The notes: generated from the letters alone by a model not told the origin. A stretch of 64,000 bases of DNA from JAFMJV01 sp034436555 (GCA_034436555.1 DAOTUU010000007.1:1-64000), one strand, 5' to 3'; positions 31,193 through 38,833 are shown, counted from the stretch's first letter. Numbers and translations: made by a program.

Positions 31193-31444
31193 TCAGACCG
31201 CGACGACGAGCGGCTCGATGCGGAACCCCTCGTCTGAGCCGAAGTAGTGGCCATGCGTCCGATGGATGGTCTCGATGGAGTCGGCCCCAATCAGGACGAT
31301 CTCGAGGTCCCGATCCCATCGATGCTGCTGCTCGGATACCGCGTAGGCCGCGACCGCCTCGTCCGCATCCGCGAACTCACGCTGTTCCAGTAGACGACCT
31401 TGCGTGTGGTCGTAGACCAGCAGGAAATGCACTAGCACTGGCAC
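31193..31444 (-). CDS. Small protein coupled to the RelA/SpoT-domain gene
   Basis: 83 aa from the GTG at 31444, with GAGG upstream; two further in-frame GTGs follow at 31438 and 31432. It starts 13 bp after the RelA-like stop codon. The sequence begins with beta-like FLLVYDHTQGRLLEQREF, then an acidic helix (DADEAVAAYAVSEQQHRW), a strand (DLEIVLIGADS) and HRTHGHYF. It has no signal peptide or known motif. Similar small proteins accompany RelA-like genes in actinobacterial accessory regions, as far as I recall. A role as antitoxin or partner is an inference from position only. Confidence 0.7.
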   Translation of the reverse strand: MPVLVHFLLVYDHTQGRLLEQREFADADEAVAAYAVSEQQHRWDRDLEIVLIGADSIETIHRTHGHYFGSDEGFRIEPLVVAV

Positions 31445-31457
31445 CCTTGCCTCGCTC

Positions 31458-32168
31458 TCATCGGACGAGGTAGCGCTGGCGAATCTGCTCCGCGAGTCGG
31501 TTGACCCGACCCAGATCGTCGCTGTCGATCGGCTTGCCCTCCTCGGCCATCGCCATAAGATACGCGGACTCGCGCAGATACTCCAGCAGGTCCTCGGGGC
31601 CCTGACCATCCTTCAGGTTGTGACCCGTCCGACTGCCCAGGCGCTCCACCGACTCCGCCCACCGGTGCTGGCCCAGCGTGCGGAGCTGGATCTCGATGAG
31701 CCGACCGTCGCGTCTCACGACCGTGTGCACCGCCCGGTACCCGGTCGCCTTGGGCGCTGTGACGTAGTCGTACTCGCGCACCACCTCGTTGACGCTCCTC
31801 GCCAACCGCCTACGCAAGCCATCGATGGCGCGTCGACCGGCCGCACCCTCAGGGGCGACAGCACGACATCCGCCGATGTCATGCATCCGGGCCAGCTGCA
31901 TCTCGGGGTGACGGGTGAGCTTGTCGAGGATCGTCGGCATCCTCTTGAGGCGTTGGCCCACGACGACATCGACGCCCTCGGACCGCATGAAGCCGCGAAG
32001 ACTCATCACGACGCCTGTGAGCGGCACCTGGAATCCCGAGCGATAGGCCCACAGGAGGTCCAGGGCCCGCTGGTGTTCGTCATCCATGGCCTCGGGACCG
32101 CGCGACCACCAATCGCGCAGGACGGCCCCCGCTCGATTCACCTCCGCGTTCGACGGTCCTTCTGTCAT
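31458..32168 (-). CDS. RelA/SpoT-domain protein (small alarmone synthetase-like, possible toxSAS)
   Basis: 236 aa. Single RelA/SpoT nucleotidyltransferase domain: VGQRLKRMPTILDKLTRHPE, MHDIGGCRAVAPEG, DYVTAPKATGYRAVHTVVRR and IEIQLRTLGQHRWAE carry the R..K, DxxGxR, GYxxxH and ExQxRT positions for binding ATP and the acceptor. There is no HD hydrolase, TGS or ACT domain, so no built-in breakdown of the product. Housekeeping versions make (p)ppGpp; toxSAS relatives in mobile elements pyrophosphorylate tRNA or make ppApp and are neutralised by a neighbouring small protein. Location in an integrative element with a coupled 83-aa gene favours the second view. Confidence 0.87.
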   Translation of the reverse strand: MTEGPSNAEVNRAGAVLRDWWSRGPEAMDDEHQRALDLLWAYRSGFQVPLTGVVMSLRGFMRSEGVDVVVGQRLKRMPTILDKLTRHPEMQLARMHDIGGCRAVAPEGAAGRRAIDGLRRRLARSVNEVVREYDYVTAPKATGYRAVHTVVRRDGRLIEIQLRTLGQHRWAESVERLGSRTGHNLKDGQGPEDLLEYLRESAYLMAMAEEGKPIDSDDLGRVNRLAEQIRQRYLVR

Positions 32169-32373
32169 GGGCGCTGATCCGCTACGGAACTCGGGGCCCG
32201 ACAGCCATGGTGTGCAGCCGCCTCCTGCACGGCCAGGGCCGCGGAGGGGGCGGCTCGCTCAGTTGCGGGTCGATCGAGGCCACGCGGCACTGCGCTGGCG
32301 AGGCTGGCAGGGGACATGAGACGGATGGTAGTCGCCGAGCAACTGCGGCCGCGGCTGGTGTCGGGGCTTCTAC

Positions 32374-32616
32374 TCAGGGAGCGCCGACGCCGACGGTGTA
32401 GCGCAACACTACGAAGGCGCTCGACGGCACCTGGAGGTCAAGCGCGGCCTCCAGCCGGAGGAGCTGGTTATCGTTGAAGGGCTCGGCGCCCTTCACCTCC
32501 ACGAAGAGGAACCTCCGCTCGTGCCACGCCACGATGTCCCAGATGCCGCCACCGCGGTGCGCCAGGTCCCGAGCACCCGCGAGCTCCCTCGCCCTCGTGG
32601 TGATCCTGCTCACCAT
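32374..32616 (-). pseudogene. VRR-NUC-type nuclease C-terminal fragment
   Basis: The minus-strand sequence GGGIWDIVAWHERRFLFVEV, then KGAEPFNDNQLLRLEAAL, shows the D...ExK and following Gln pattern of VRR-NUC nucleases. Upstream of about 32616 the frame runs into antisense IS21 DNA, so the 5' part was cut away by the IS21 fragment. The remaining 80 residues could keep the active site but have no proper start. Confidence 0.5.
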
Positions 32617-32618
32617 CG

Positions 32619-32863
32619 CTACCAGCACTCGTGGTTCTGCGCGGCCTACCGGCGCTGGCAGGGCCACCTTGACGTGGTCATGCGCCAAGAGCACCGCGCG
32701 GGCGAGAAGCTGTTCGTGGACTTCGCCGGCCAGACGATCCCGATCGTCGATGCGGACACCGGCGAGGTGTGGCAGGCCGAGCTGTTCGTGGCCGTCCTGG
32801 GGGCATCGAGCTACACCTATGCCGAGGCGCTGTCCAGCCAGGAGCTCCCCACTGGATCAGCGT
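32619..32863 (+). pseudogene. istA (IS21) internal fragment, third copy
   Basis: YQHSWFCAAYRRWQGHLDVV, then EKLFVDFAGQTIPIVDADTG and FVAVLGASSYTYAEALSSQE, nearly identical to the copy at about 22056-21860. Neither end shows IS21 termini. It separates a truncated nuclease gene from a truncated zinc-ribbon gene, so its arrival was accompanied by deletion. Confidence 0.7.
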
Positions 32864-32865
32864 GG

Positions 32866-33212
32866 CGCGCGCGGTCGAACGCAACTTCCACATCGCGCTG
32901 GAGCCTCGGGAAGAGGATGGCCGGCCCGTCTTCGTGCCCAAGGAGAACCGCGTATGGGTCTCGATCCTCGCGCCGATCTAACTCCAGCTGTTCGAGGCGC
33001 TGCGGCGCATCAGCGAGGGCGAGCCAGGCGCCGCCACCTGCCGCGAGTGCGGGCAGCCGTTCGTGGTGCTCGACGCACGGCGGCGGTTCTTCTGCAACGA
33101 GTGGGAGCGATTCCGGCACTCCAAGCGAGAACAGCGCCGGCGCCTCTCGGAGGCGGACATCGTGCTCGAGGACGGCACCATGATCGACGTCAAGGTCTGG
33201 AGGCCGCGATGA
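32866..33212 (+). pseudogene. Zinc-ribbon-like protein upstream of integrase, internal stop
   Basis: The open frame SVARAVERNFHIALEPREED through VWVSILAPI ends at TAA 32979-32981 but continues in frame as LQLFEALRRISEGEPGAATC, RECGQPFVVLDARRRFFCNE and IVLEDGTMIDVKVWRPR. CREC and FFC look like a zinc ribbon whose last Cys is lost. The 5' end is cut by IS21 DNA. Its TGA overlaps the likely original integrase ATG at 33209 (ATGA), so it was the integrase's operon partner, possibly a regulator. Confidence 0.55.
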
Positions 33213-33306
33213 CCCGTCGCGGCCCCCAGGAGGGTTCCATCTACAGCGGGCCAACGACGGTCGTTGGGCGGGCACCGTCAGCATCGGCTACGAGGGTGGC
33301 AGGCGC

Positions 33307-34341
33307 GTGCGCAAGCACGTCATGGGCCGCTCGCGCGCCGAGGTCAAGGACAAGATGGCCGCGCTCATGCGGGCGCACGAGGAGAAGCGGCCCATCCCCG
33401 ACCAGCGCGAGAAGGTCGGCCCGTTCCTGCGCCGATGGCTGGACGAGGTCGCCAGGCCCACCCTCCGGGCGTCGACCTACAAGAGCTACGACGATCTCCT
33501 GGTCGCGCACCTCATCCCCGGGCTGGGCAGCATCGCGCTCGCGAAGCTGACCCCGGCCGAGGTCCAGTCGTTCCTCAACAAGAAGCTGGCCGGCGGACTG
33601 TCACCCCGCCGCGTCCAATACATCCACGCGGTCCTGCGGCGCGCCCTTGTCACCGCCGAGACGTGGGGCATGGTGTCGCGGAACGTCGCCAAGCTCGTGG
33701 ACCCGCCGCGGGTACCGAAGCACGAGATCTCGCCGCTCACCCCGGAGCAGGCGCGCCGGCTCATCGAGTCCGCGGTCGACGACCGTCACCTCGCGCTCTA
33801 CGTCACCGCGCTCGGCACAGGGCTCCGCCAGGGAGAGCTGCTGGGCCTGCGCTGGGACGACGTGGACCTGGACGCCGGTCGTCTCCGGGTCCGCCACACC
33901 CTCGCCAACGTCAAGGGAACGCTCACGCTGCTCGAACCCAAGACGGACCGCAGCCGGCGCACCGTGATGCTCGCCGACGCGGTTGTGACCGCTCTTCGGG
34001 CTCATCGCACCCGTCAGCGGATGGAGCGCCTCGTCTCAGGCTCCCGCTGGGTGGACAGCGGCCATGTGTTCTCCACGCTCCACGGCACGCCCTACCACGC
34101 GGCCACCATCACCCGCGCATTCAAGGCGGCGCTGACCCGGGCCGGTCTCCCCACGTGTCGGTTCCATGACCTTCGCCATGCCGCCGCTACGTTCCTGCTC
34201 GCCCAGGGCATGACCCTCGAGGACGTGAAGAACCTCCTCGGCCACAGCTCCATCACACTGACCTCGAACACCTACGGGCACGTGCTCGAGCAGCGCCAGC
34301 GGCAGGTGGCCCGGGCGATGGACGCAGTGCTGAGCGGCTGA
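33307..34341 (+). CDS. Tyrosine-type site-specific integrase (N terminus affected by a frameshift)
   Basis: The open frame from the GTG at 33307 encodes 344 aa with the core-binding SAM-like domain and a full catalytic domain: Arg in GTGLRQGELLGLRWDD, HDLRH, LGHSS and the nucleophile in SNTYGHV. The original start was probably the ATG at 33209 (MTRRGPQEGSIY); about one base is missing near 33243, before QRANDGRWAGTVSIGYEGG. This N-terminal piece is the arm-binding domain, so the current product may be unable to bind arm sites. It would recombine att sites at the tRNA-Lys 3' end. Confidence 0.85.
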   Translation: MRKHVMGRSRAEVKDKMAALMRAHEEKRPIPDQREKVGPFLRRWLDEVARPTLRASTYKSYDDLLVAHLIPGLGSIALAKLTPAEVQSFLNKKLAGGLSPRRVQYIHAVLRRALVTAETWGMVSRNVAKLVDPPRVPKHEISPLTPEQARRLIESAVDDRHLALYVTALGTGLRQGELLGLRWDDVDLDAGRLRVRHTLANVKGTLTLLEPKTDRSRRTVMLADAVVTALRAHRTRQRMERLVSGSRWVDSGHVFSTLHGTPYHAATITRAFKAALTRAGLPTCRFHDLRHAAATFLLAQGMTLEDVKNLLGHSSITLTSNTYGHVLEQRQRQVARAMDAVLSG

Positions 34342-34408
34342 AGGCGCCCGAGCTCAACAGTACCGCCTGAGAGAGCCGGCTCCCCATAACTGGCGGGGCT
34401 CGACAGGG

Positions 34409-35093
34409 TCAATCCCGGGCTAGGTCGGTCACCTCGTCCACGAGGGCGTCGAATCCCTTGCCTCTCTGATTGAGCACGAACTCGTCCTCTGCACCGACTG
34501 GCGGCCGCACCTTCCCACCGTCGTCTCGGTACAACGCCTGGCTGCTCACCAGTCGGTAGTACGGCCAACGCTCCTGCTGCACCTCCGGGGAGAGACCCAT
34601 CCGCCGGGCGTTTTCCCCCTTGTGCCTGAGCATGAACAGACCCCGCTGGCCGGGCAGCGAATCCTGGAGGGACCTCAACTGGTCCCGCTCGGTCATGAGC
34701 AGGTCGAGCACCACATCACCCTGATAGGCCGGTGACCCGGCCAAGACGTCTTCCACCTCCAAGTAGGCGTTCGCGTAGTAGGCGATTGAGCACCCGTAGC
34801 GACATGGCTCCGATTTGTCTCCAACGGTGCGCCCGAACTCAACGTCGCGAATCGTCGCCACCACTACCAGATCTGCGACGTCGACAAGTTCCTCCAATGA
34901 CTCCGCGTGCTCTGCATCGGACGCCGACATCGGGCGAATAGCCATCCAGCCAGCGTCGAGACGAATCGACCGCCGTGCCGATCCGGCTCACGTGCGCGAT
35001 GCTGCCAAGGAGAAGGACGACGGCGACTGGCACGAGGACAAAACTCCACGTGCGCGCAATCTTCACACCGCGTCGAACGCCTCGCGCTGTCAT
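34409..35093 (-). pseudogene. Membrane-anchored/secreted protein of unknown function, frameshifted near 34945
   Basis: The ATG at 35093 overlaps the TGA of the metzincin gene (ATGA). The first frame gives a basic start and one hydrophobic segment (SFVLVPVAVVLLLGSIAHV). The rest of the coding-like sequence lies in another frame from about 34945: SLEELVDVADLVVVATIRDV, YANAYLEVEDVLAGSPAYQG, GQRGLFMLRHKG and a C terminus rich in Asp/Glu. A one-base shift joins them into roughly 227 aa. No known family recognised. Coupling to a protease suggests a partner, inhibitor or substrate. Confidence 0.5.
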
Positions 35094-35775
35094 GAGTACG
35101 CATCCTCGAGATGGTCCTCGTCATGCTGAAGGAGGTTGAAGTCGAGGTTCACGTGATCGGAACGATCAGCAGGATACTGGTGCATGCAGCTGCTGAAGGT
35201 ATCGTTCCGATGACGCAGTCCGAACGTGTGACCGAGCTCGTGACAATTGAGCCATCGGCGCTTCTTCTGGGTTCCATACCCCATCACGGTATCCGTTGGC
35301 TGCCGGTCGTAGGTGGTGTCGTATGTCACGATCTGTGGCCTGCACCACCGGGTGTGATTTGGCCAACCTTCGCCGCCGTACTGGACTCCTTCGCCCTCGG
35401 AGTCCTTCGCGCACCGGGTGAACCCGATATCGCCATTGTCCGGACGTTGAAGTCCTTGACGATCACATCCTCGTCTAGAGGGGTCTCATTCGTGTAGATC
35501 CCAACCGTGATGCCGGCAAGCGGCTCGTAGCGGTTGAGCAGGACGAAGATCGCGGCATCCTCCATGTCGGGATCGAGACTCCATAGATTGACCACATGAG
35601 CCCCGTTGTTGGCCTTGCACTGGCTGTCCTTGGTCTCGTCGCACCCATGACCCCAGTTGGAGCCGAAGTGCTCCGGAGCGGCGGCGACCGGGTTGGCGGT
35701 CGCGAAGACGAGAATGGTGGCGATCCAGCCCGCGGCGTGACGCATCCGCCAGCCCAGCTGCCGTTGATCGGGCAT
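35090..35775 (-). pseudogene. Secreted metzincin-type zinc metalloprotease, frameshifted near 35445
   Basis: The ATG at 35775 has GGAGGAG six bases upstream and opens a signal peptide (hydrophobic ATILVFATANPVAAA). The first frame runs to VIVKDFNVR and the second continues DNGDIGFTRCAKDSEGEGVQ; one base is missing in between. The second frame carries the zinc motif HELGHTFGLRH and a likely Met-turn in SSCMHQY, diagnostic of metzincins (M10/M12-like). About 228 residues if restored. Secreted proteases of this type degrade extracellular proteins. Its stop overlaps the start of the next gene. Confidence 0.7.
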
Positions 35776-35858
35776 GAACCACTCCTCCATGGGATCGTGC
35801 GGCATGGTTTCCCTCGGTCGCCGTAGCATGTGCGACCCAGTCAGGGAGGAAGGCCAAG

Positions 35859-37106
35859 ATGTCACGTCACTCGGCAGTTCGCTCGGGCGCGCTGGCCTCC
35901 AGCCTCGCGTTGGCCATGCTGCTGGCGCCCCCCACGTCGCTCGCACTGAGTCCACCCCCCTCCGGGATGGCCTCGTCCGTGACCCTGTCGGAGTGTGGCG
36001 CCGAGACAGCCTCTGTTCTGGCCTCGCCCGTCCCGTCGGCGTTCGCTGGGACGCCTGACGGGTCGTCCGCTCAGCCAGCCGCGACTCTGCCGGGAGCCTG
36101 GGGCACGATGTCGGTCGCTCCCGTACCGGCTCGCACTGAGCACTCGGTCGTCTGGACCGGGTCCGAGGCCGTCTACTGGGCAGGGGACGGTCGTCGTGAT
36201 GGCGCCGCCTACGATCCAACGACAGATACGTGGCGGCGGATCGCGAGGTCGCCGCTGCAGGGTCGGTCACGGCATAGTGCGGTCTGGACTGGCTCCCGGA
36301 TGATCGTTTGGGGGGGCGGGCGCGGGCAGACCGTCCGACGAGATGGGGCTGCATACGACCCCGCAACCGATGTCTGGGAGCGGATCTCGAGTCCCCCTAC
36401 GGCCGTCGGACGGCAGCGTCATCAGGCGATCTGGACCGGTTCCCGGATGCTGGTATATGGCGGAGTCGACACCCGCGGTGCCAGGGTGCCCGGCGGTCTC
36501 TCCTATGATCCGGCTACGGATAGGTGGGAGACGATTCCGCCCGACCCGTTGGGACCGCTGGACACGCTATATGTGGCGTGGACCGGTAGCGCGATGCTCT
36601 TGGCCGGCTACGTCGATGGCCGCGACGCCGGCAGCGGTCGTGCGCGCTTGGCCCTCTTCGACCCCGTGACGGGCGATTGGCAGATACTCCTGGGAGTGGA
36701 GCTATCGCGATACGACGAGCCCCAGCCTGTGTCGACCGGTGGCATGGTGCTATTGATCGGCGTTCATGCCGCTGATGCCGCGGATACGCTGCCGTCGAGC
36801 GTCATCCTCGACACAGAGGCTGGCTGCTGGCGCACGCCGCGCGCAGCCCCTCCGCAAAACGACGCGACCCTTGATCAGGTCTGGACCGGATCAATGCTGC
36901 TGGCGCTAGGTCAGGCCGGCGTGGCCTACGCCCCGAACTCGGACTCTTGGATGATGCTGCCACCGGCCCCAACGGACGCGACGTTCCGTGACTCGGTGCC
37001 ATCCGTCTGGGCGGGAGACAGAGTCCTGGTCTGGAGCGGCCTGAGAGGTGAGTCATCCGACGCACTAGCGGATGGTGTCACGTTTATGCCCGGCGACGCC
37101 CCCTAA
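35859..37106 (+). CDS. Secreted kelch-repeat beta-propeller protein
   Basis: 415 aa. The ATG at 35859 has GGAGGAAGG upstream and starts a signal peptide (SGALASSLALAMLLAPPTSL). A Ser/Pro-rich linker is followed by kelch-like blades from about residue 85: HSVVWTGSEAVYWAG, GAAYDPTTDTWRRIARSP, HSAVWTGSRMIVWGG, GAAYDPATDVWERISSPP and GGLSYDPATDRWETIPPDP, with weaker copies to the C terminus. The recurring WTGS and YDPxTDxW are typical. Probably extracellular binding or adhesion; the ligand is unknown. Divergent from the metzincin gene, last cargo gene before the right att site. Confidence 0.85.
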   Translation: MSRHSAVRSGALASSLALAMLLAPPTSLALSPPPSGMASSVTLSECGAETASVLASPVPSAFAGTPDGSSAQPAATLPGAWGTMSVAPVPARTEHSVVWTGSEAVYWAGDGRRDGAAYDPTTDTWRRIARSPLQGRSRHSAVWTGSRMIVWGGGRGQTVRRDGAAYDPATDVWERISSPPTAVGRQRHQAIWTGSRMLVYGGVDTRGARVPGGLSYDPATDRWETIPPDPLGPLDTLYVAWTGSAMLLAGYVDGRDAGSGRARLALFDPVTGDWQILLGVELSRYDEPQPVSTGGMVLLIGVHAADAADTLPSSVILDTEAGCWRTPRAAPPQNDATLDQVWTGSMLLALGQAGVAYAPNSDSWMMLPPAPTDATFRDSVPSVWAGDRVLVWSGLRGESSDALADGVTFMPGDAP

Positions 37107-37189
37107 GGGCTCCCGCAAGTCCCTGGGCCTGGGGCAAGGCGTACCAATCTCCCGGTCCATCTGGAGCACCGCGTCCACTGAGTGCTTCC

Positions 37190-37213
37190 GCCGTGGCTGG
37201 CAGCGGGGCTGGC
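37190..37213. repeat. Arm-type repeat pair, right end of the integrative element
   Basis: CCGTGGCTGGCAG followed by GGGCTGGCAGGACTGG, about 70 bp from the right att copy. Matches the pairs near 30810 and 31057. Confidence 0.5.
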
Positions 37214-37280
37214 AGGACTGGTCAAAGTTCGCAGCGATCCACCAGAACATAGGTATCTACGCTCATATGTGCGCGAAACG

Positions 37281-37356
37281 TGGTGAGCCGGCTGGGATTC
37301 GAACCCAGGACACGAGGATTAAAAGTCCCCTGCTCTGACCCCTGAGCTACCGGCCC
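37281..37356 (-). tRNA. tRNA-Lys (anticodon UUU), CCA encoded
   Basis: 76-nt cloverleaf. The acceptor starts GGGCCGG and pairs with CCGGCTC, the D arm has GCTC..GAGC, the anticodon loop CTTTTAA gives UUU, and the T arm has CTGGG-TTCGAAT-CCCAG; discriminator A and a genomic CCA follow. Its last 39 nt form the right att site of the integrative element, which regenerates an intact gene. The first 10 nt overlap the end of the marR-like gene, whose TAG stop is the TAG of tRNA positions 8-10. Confidence 0.93.
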
Positions 37357-37973
37357 GAGGTCACGCTACCAGAGTCGACCGGGTCCTTCGCCGATGGAGC
37401 GGCCGCGAGCGCCTGGTCGGGCTCGAGCCGCCCTGACAGGGCGCTGCCCAGCTGGTGCGTGCACCGACCGGTGGCCCCGGCGACGGTCATCATGGTGCGC
37501 TCGATGACCGCCAGGTCGCCCGCGTCCAGGAGCGACAGGAAGTGCTCGTCGACATGCCGCAGGTGGGCGGGGACGGCATCACGCAGCCGCTCGAGGCCGG
37601 TCAGAGTGAGCACCGCGTAGGCGCCCCGGCCATCCGGGGCGCACTGCGAGCGCACGACGAGACCCTGTGCCTCGAGCCGGTCCACGAGGCGCGTGACGCC
37701 GCTCCGGCTGATGACCAGCCGCTCCGCGAGCTCGCTCATGCGCAGCCGGCGGTCGGCGGGGAGGGCCAGCTGGACGAGCGCGTCGTACTCCGCGAGCGAC
37801 AGTCGCTCCTCCGCGACCAGCGCCGTCTCCAGCTCCCGGAGGACCGCTGCCTGGGCGAACAGGAACGCCCGCCAGGCTCGGAGTCGCACATCATCCAGGG
37901 CGATCACCGCTGGACAGGCCGCCGCCGTTCCACGCGAGACCGCCGGTTCGGGATCGGCTGTCATATCCGCCAT
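37347..37973 (-). CDS. MarR-family transcriptional regulator
   Basis: 208 aa from the ATG at 37973 (GAGGG upstream). Winged-helix MarR core: FAQAAVLRELETALVAEERL, LSLAEYDALVQLALPADRRL, MSELAERLVISRSGVTRLVD, RLEAQGLVVRSQCAPDGRGA and VLTLTGLERLRDA. A dimerising C-terminal helix contains HVDEHFLSLLDAGDL. It is divergent from yceI, and a palindrome (ATTGC-GCAC-GCAAT) lies 20 bp before its start, so it probably autoregulates and represses yceI. Its stop codon lies inside the tRNA-Lys gene. Confidence 0.92.
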   Translation of the reverse strand: MADMTADPEPAVSRGTAAACPAVIALDDVRLRAWRAFLFAQAAVLRELETALVAEERLSLAEYDALVQLALPADRRLRMSELAERLVISRSGVTRLVDRLEAQGLVVRSQCAPDGRGAYAVLTLTGLERLRDAVPAHLRHVDEHFLSLLDAGDLAVIERTMMTVAGATGRCTHQLGSALSGRLEPDQALAAAPSAKDPVDSGSVTSGR

Positions 37974-37993
37974 GCTACACCCTCTGGATGATG

Positions 37994-38007
37994 ATTGCGC
38001 ACGCAAT
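37994..38007. promoter_or_regulatory. Palindromic operator, marR side
   Basis: ATTGCGCACGCAAT: 5-bp arms ATTGC/GCAAT around GCAC. A related palindrome lies at 38092-38105 and a half-site (ACGCAATGAC, also part of this one) at 38071-38080. Probable binding sites of the divergent MarR protein. Confidence 0.55.
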
Positions 38008-38064
38008 GACTCCGACCCGACGGGCCCCCTCGCGCGGGGTCGCTGTCAGCTGGGCCGCTGATGG

Positions 38065-38093
38065 TTGACAACGCAATGACCCTGAGATACAGT
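38065..38093 (+). promoter_or_regulatory. Promoter of yceI
   Basis: TTGACA (38065-38070), a 17-nt spacer and TACAGT (38088-38093). The second palindrome begins at the end of the -10 box, and a half-site lies in the spacer, a layout for repression by steric block. Confidence 0.6.
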
Positions 38094-38105
38094 TGCGTAT
38101 GCAAC
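38092..38105. promoter_or_regulatory. Palindromic operator overlapping the yceI promoter
   Basis: GTTGCGTATGCAAC: arms GTTGC/GCAAC with a 4-bp centre, same spacing as 37994-38007. It covers the expected transcription start of yceI. Confidence 0.55.
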
Positions 38106-38154
38106 CACCACGAGACGGCCGCTGGACGGGCCGCAGACGAAGGGACGTGACGCG

Positions 38155-38730
38155 ATGGCCACCTGGATGTTCGACAGCTCTCACAGCGCGGTCGGCTTCT
38201 CTGCCAAGCACATGATGATCAGCACCGTGCGCGGTCGATTCGAGGACTTCGAGGGGACCATCGAGTACGACCCGTCCCACCCGGCGGCGAGCGCGGTGGG
38301 TGTGACCATCCGCACCGCCAGCGTCGACACCAACTGGCAGCAGCGGGATGACCATCTTCGCTCCGCCGACTTCTTCGATGTGGAGCGCTGGCCGATCATG
38401 ACGTTCCTGAGCACGAAGGTGGAACCCCAGGGCGAGGCACGCGCTCGCATCACGGGCGACCTGACCATCCGCGGTGTGACCCATCCGGTCACCCTGGACG
38501 CGGAGATCGTGGGCGAGGCCATCGGGCTTGACGGCAAGCGGAACCTCGCCTTCGAGGCGCGCACGAGGATCGACCGCGAGTTGTGGGGCCTGACCTGGAA
38601 CGTGGGCCTGGAGACGGGCGGGGTGCTGGTCAGCAAGCAGATCACGATCGAACTGGACATCCGCGCCGTGGAGCAGGTCCCGGCGGCGCCGGAGAGCGTG
38701 CCCGCCACGGCCTCCGCCGTCTCCGCCTGA
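38155..38730 (+). CDS. YceI-family lipid/isoprenoid-binding protein
   Basis: 191 aa with AGGGA upstream of the ATG. The lipocalin-like YceI fold is clear: WMFDSSHSAVGFSAKHMMIS, TVRGRFEDFEGTIEYDP, HLRSADFFDVERWPIMTF, ITGDLTIRGVTHPVTLDAEI and LVSKQITIELDIRAVEQ. No signal peptide, as in many cytosolic YceI proteins. Family members bind long polyprenyl or fatty-acid-like ligands and are often stress- or acid-induced. Divergent MarR and palindromes at the promoter suggest ligand-controlled expression. Confidence 0.92.
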   Translation: MATWMFDSSHSAVGFSAKHMMISTVRGRFEDFEGTIEYDPSHPAASAVGVTIRTASVDTNWQQRDDHLRSADFFDVERWPIMTFLSTKVEPQGEARARITGDLTIRGVTHPVTLDAEIVGEAIGLDGKRNLAFEARTRIDRELWGLTWNVGLETGGVLVSKQITIELDIRAVEQVPAAPESVPATASAVSA

Positions 38731-38735
38731 AGCCC

Positions 38736-38769
38736 GCTGCGATCGGGAGGCCCTCCGCCCGGTCGCAGC
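38736..38769. terminator. Bidirectional hairpin terminator between yceI and pgl
   Basis: GCTGCGATCGGG (38736-38747) pairs with CCCGGTCGCAGC (38758-38769) over 12 bp with one G-U pair and a 10-nt loop. It lies directly after the yceI stop, between convergent genes. Confidence 0.6.
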
Positions 38770-38833
38770 CCGTCCGTCCCTGGGCCGGGGGTGCACGTCG
38801 CCTCCGGCCCGCTCGTTTCCGGGTCGGTGCGCC

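Larger units (their letters stand above)
30912..37319. mobile_element. Integrative element inserted at tRNA-Lys(UUU)
   Basis: About 6.4 kb between two 39-bp direct repeats derived from the tRNA 3' end; the right copy restores a full tRNA. Contents: arm-type repeats at both ends, a small ORF and a RelA/SpoT-domain gene (minus), IS21 and nuclease debris, a tyrosine integrase (plus), a membrane/secreted protein and a metzincin (minus), and a kelch-repeat secreted protein (plus). No relaxase, replication or capsid genes are seen. The integrase 5' end and several cargo genes are broken, so it is probably immobile now. Confidence 0.75.
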
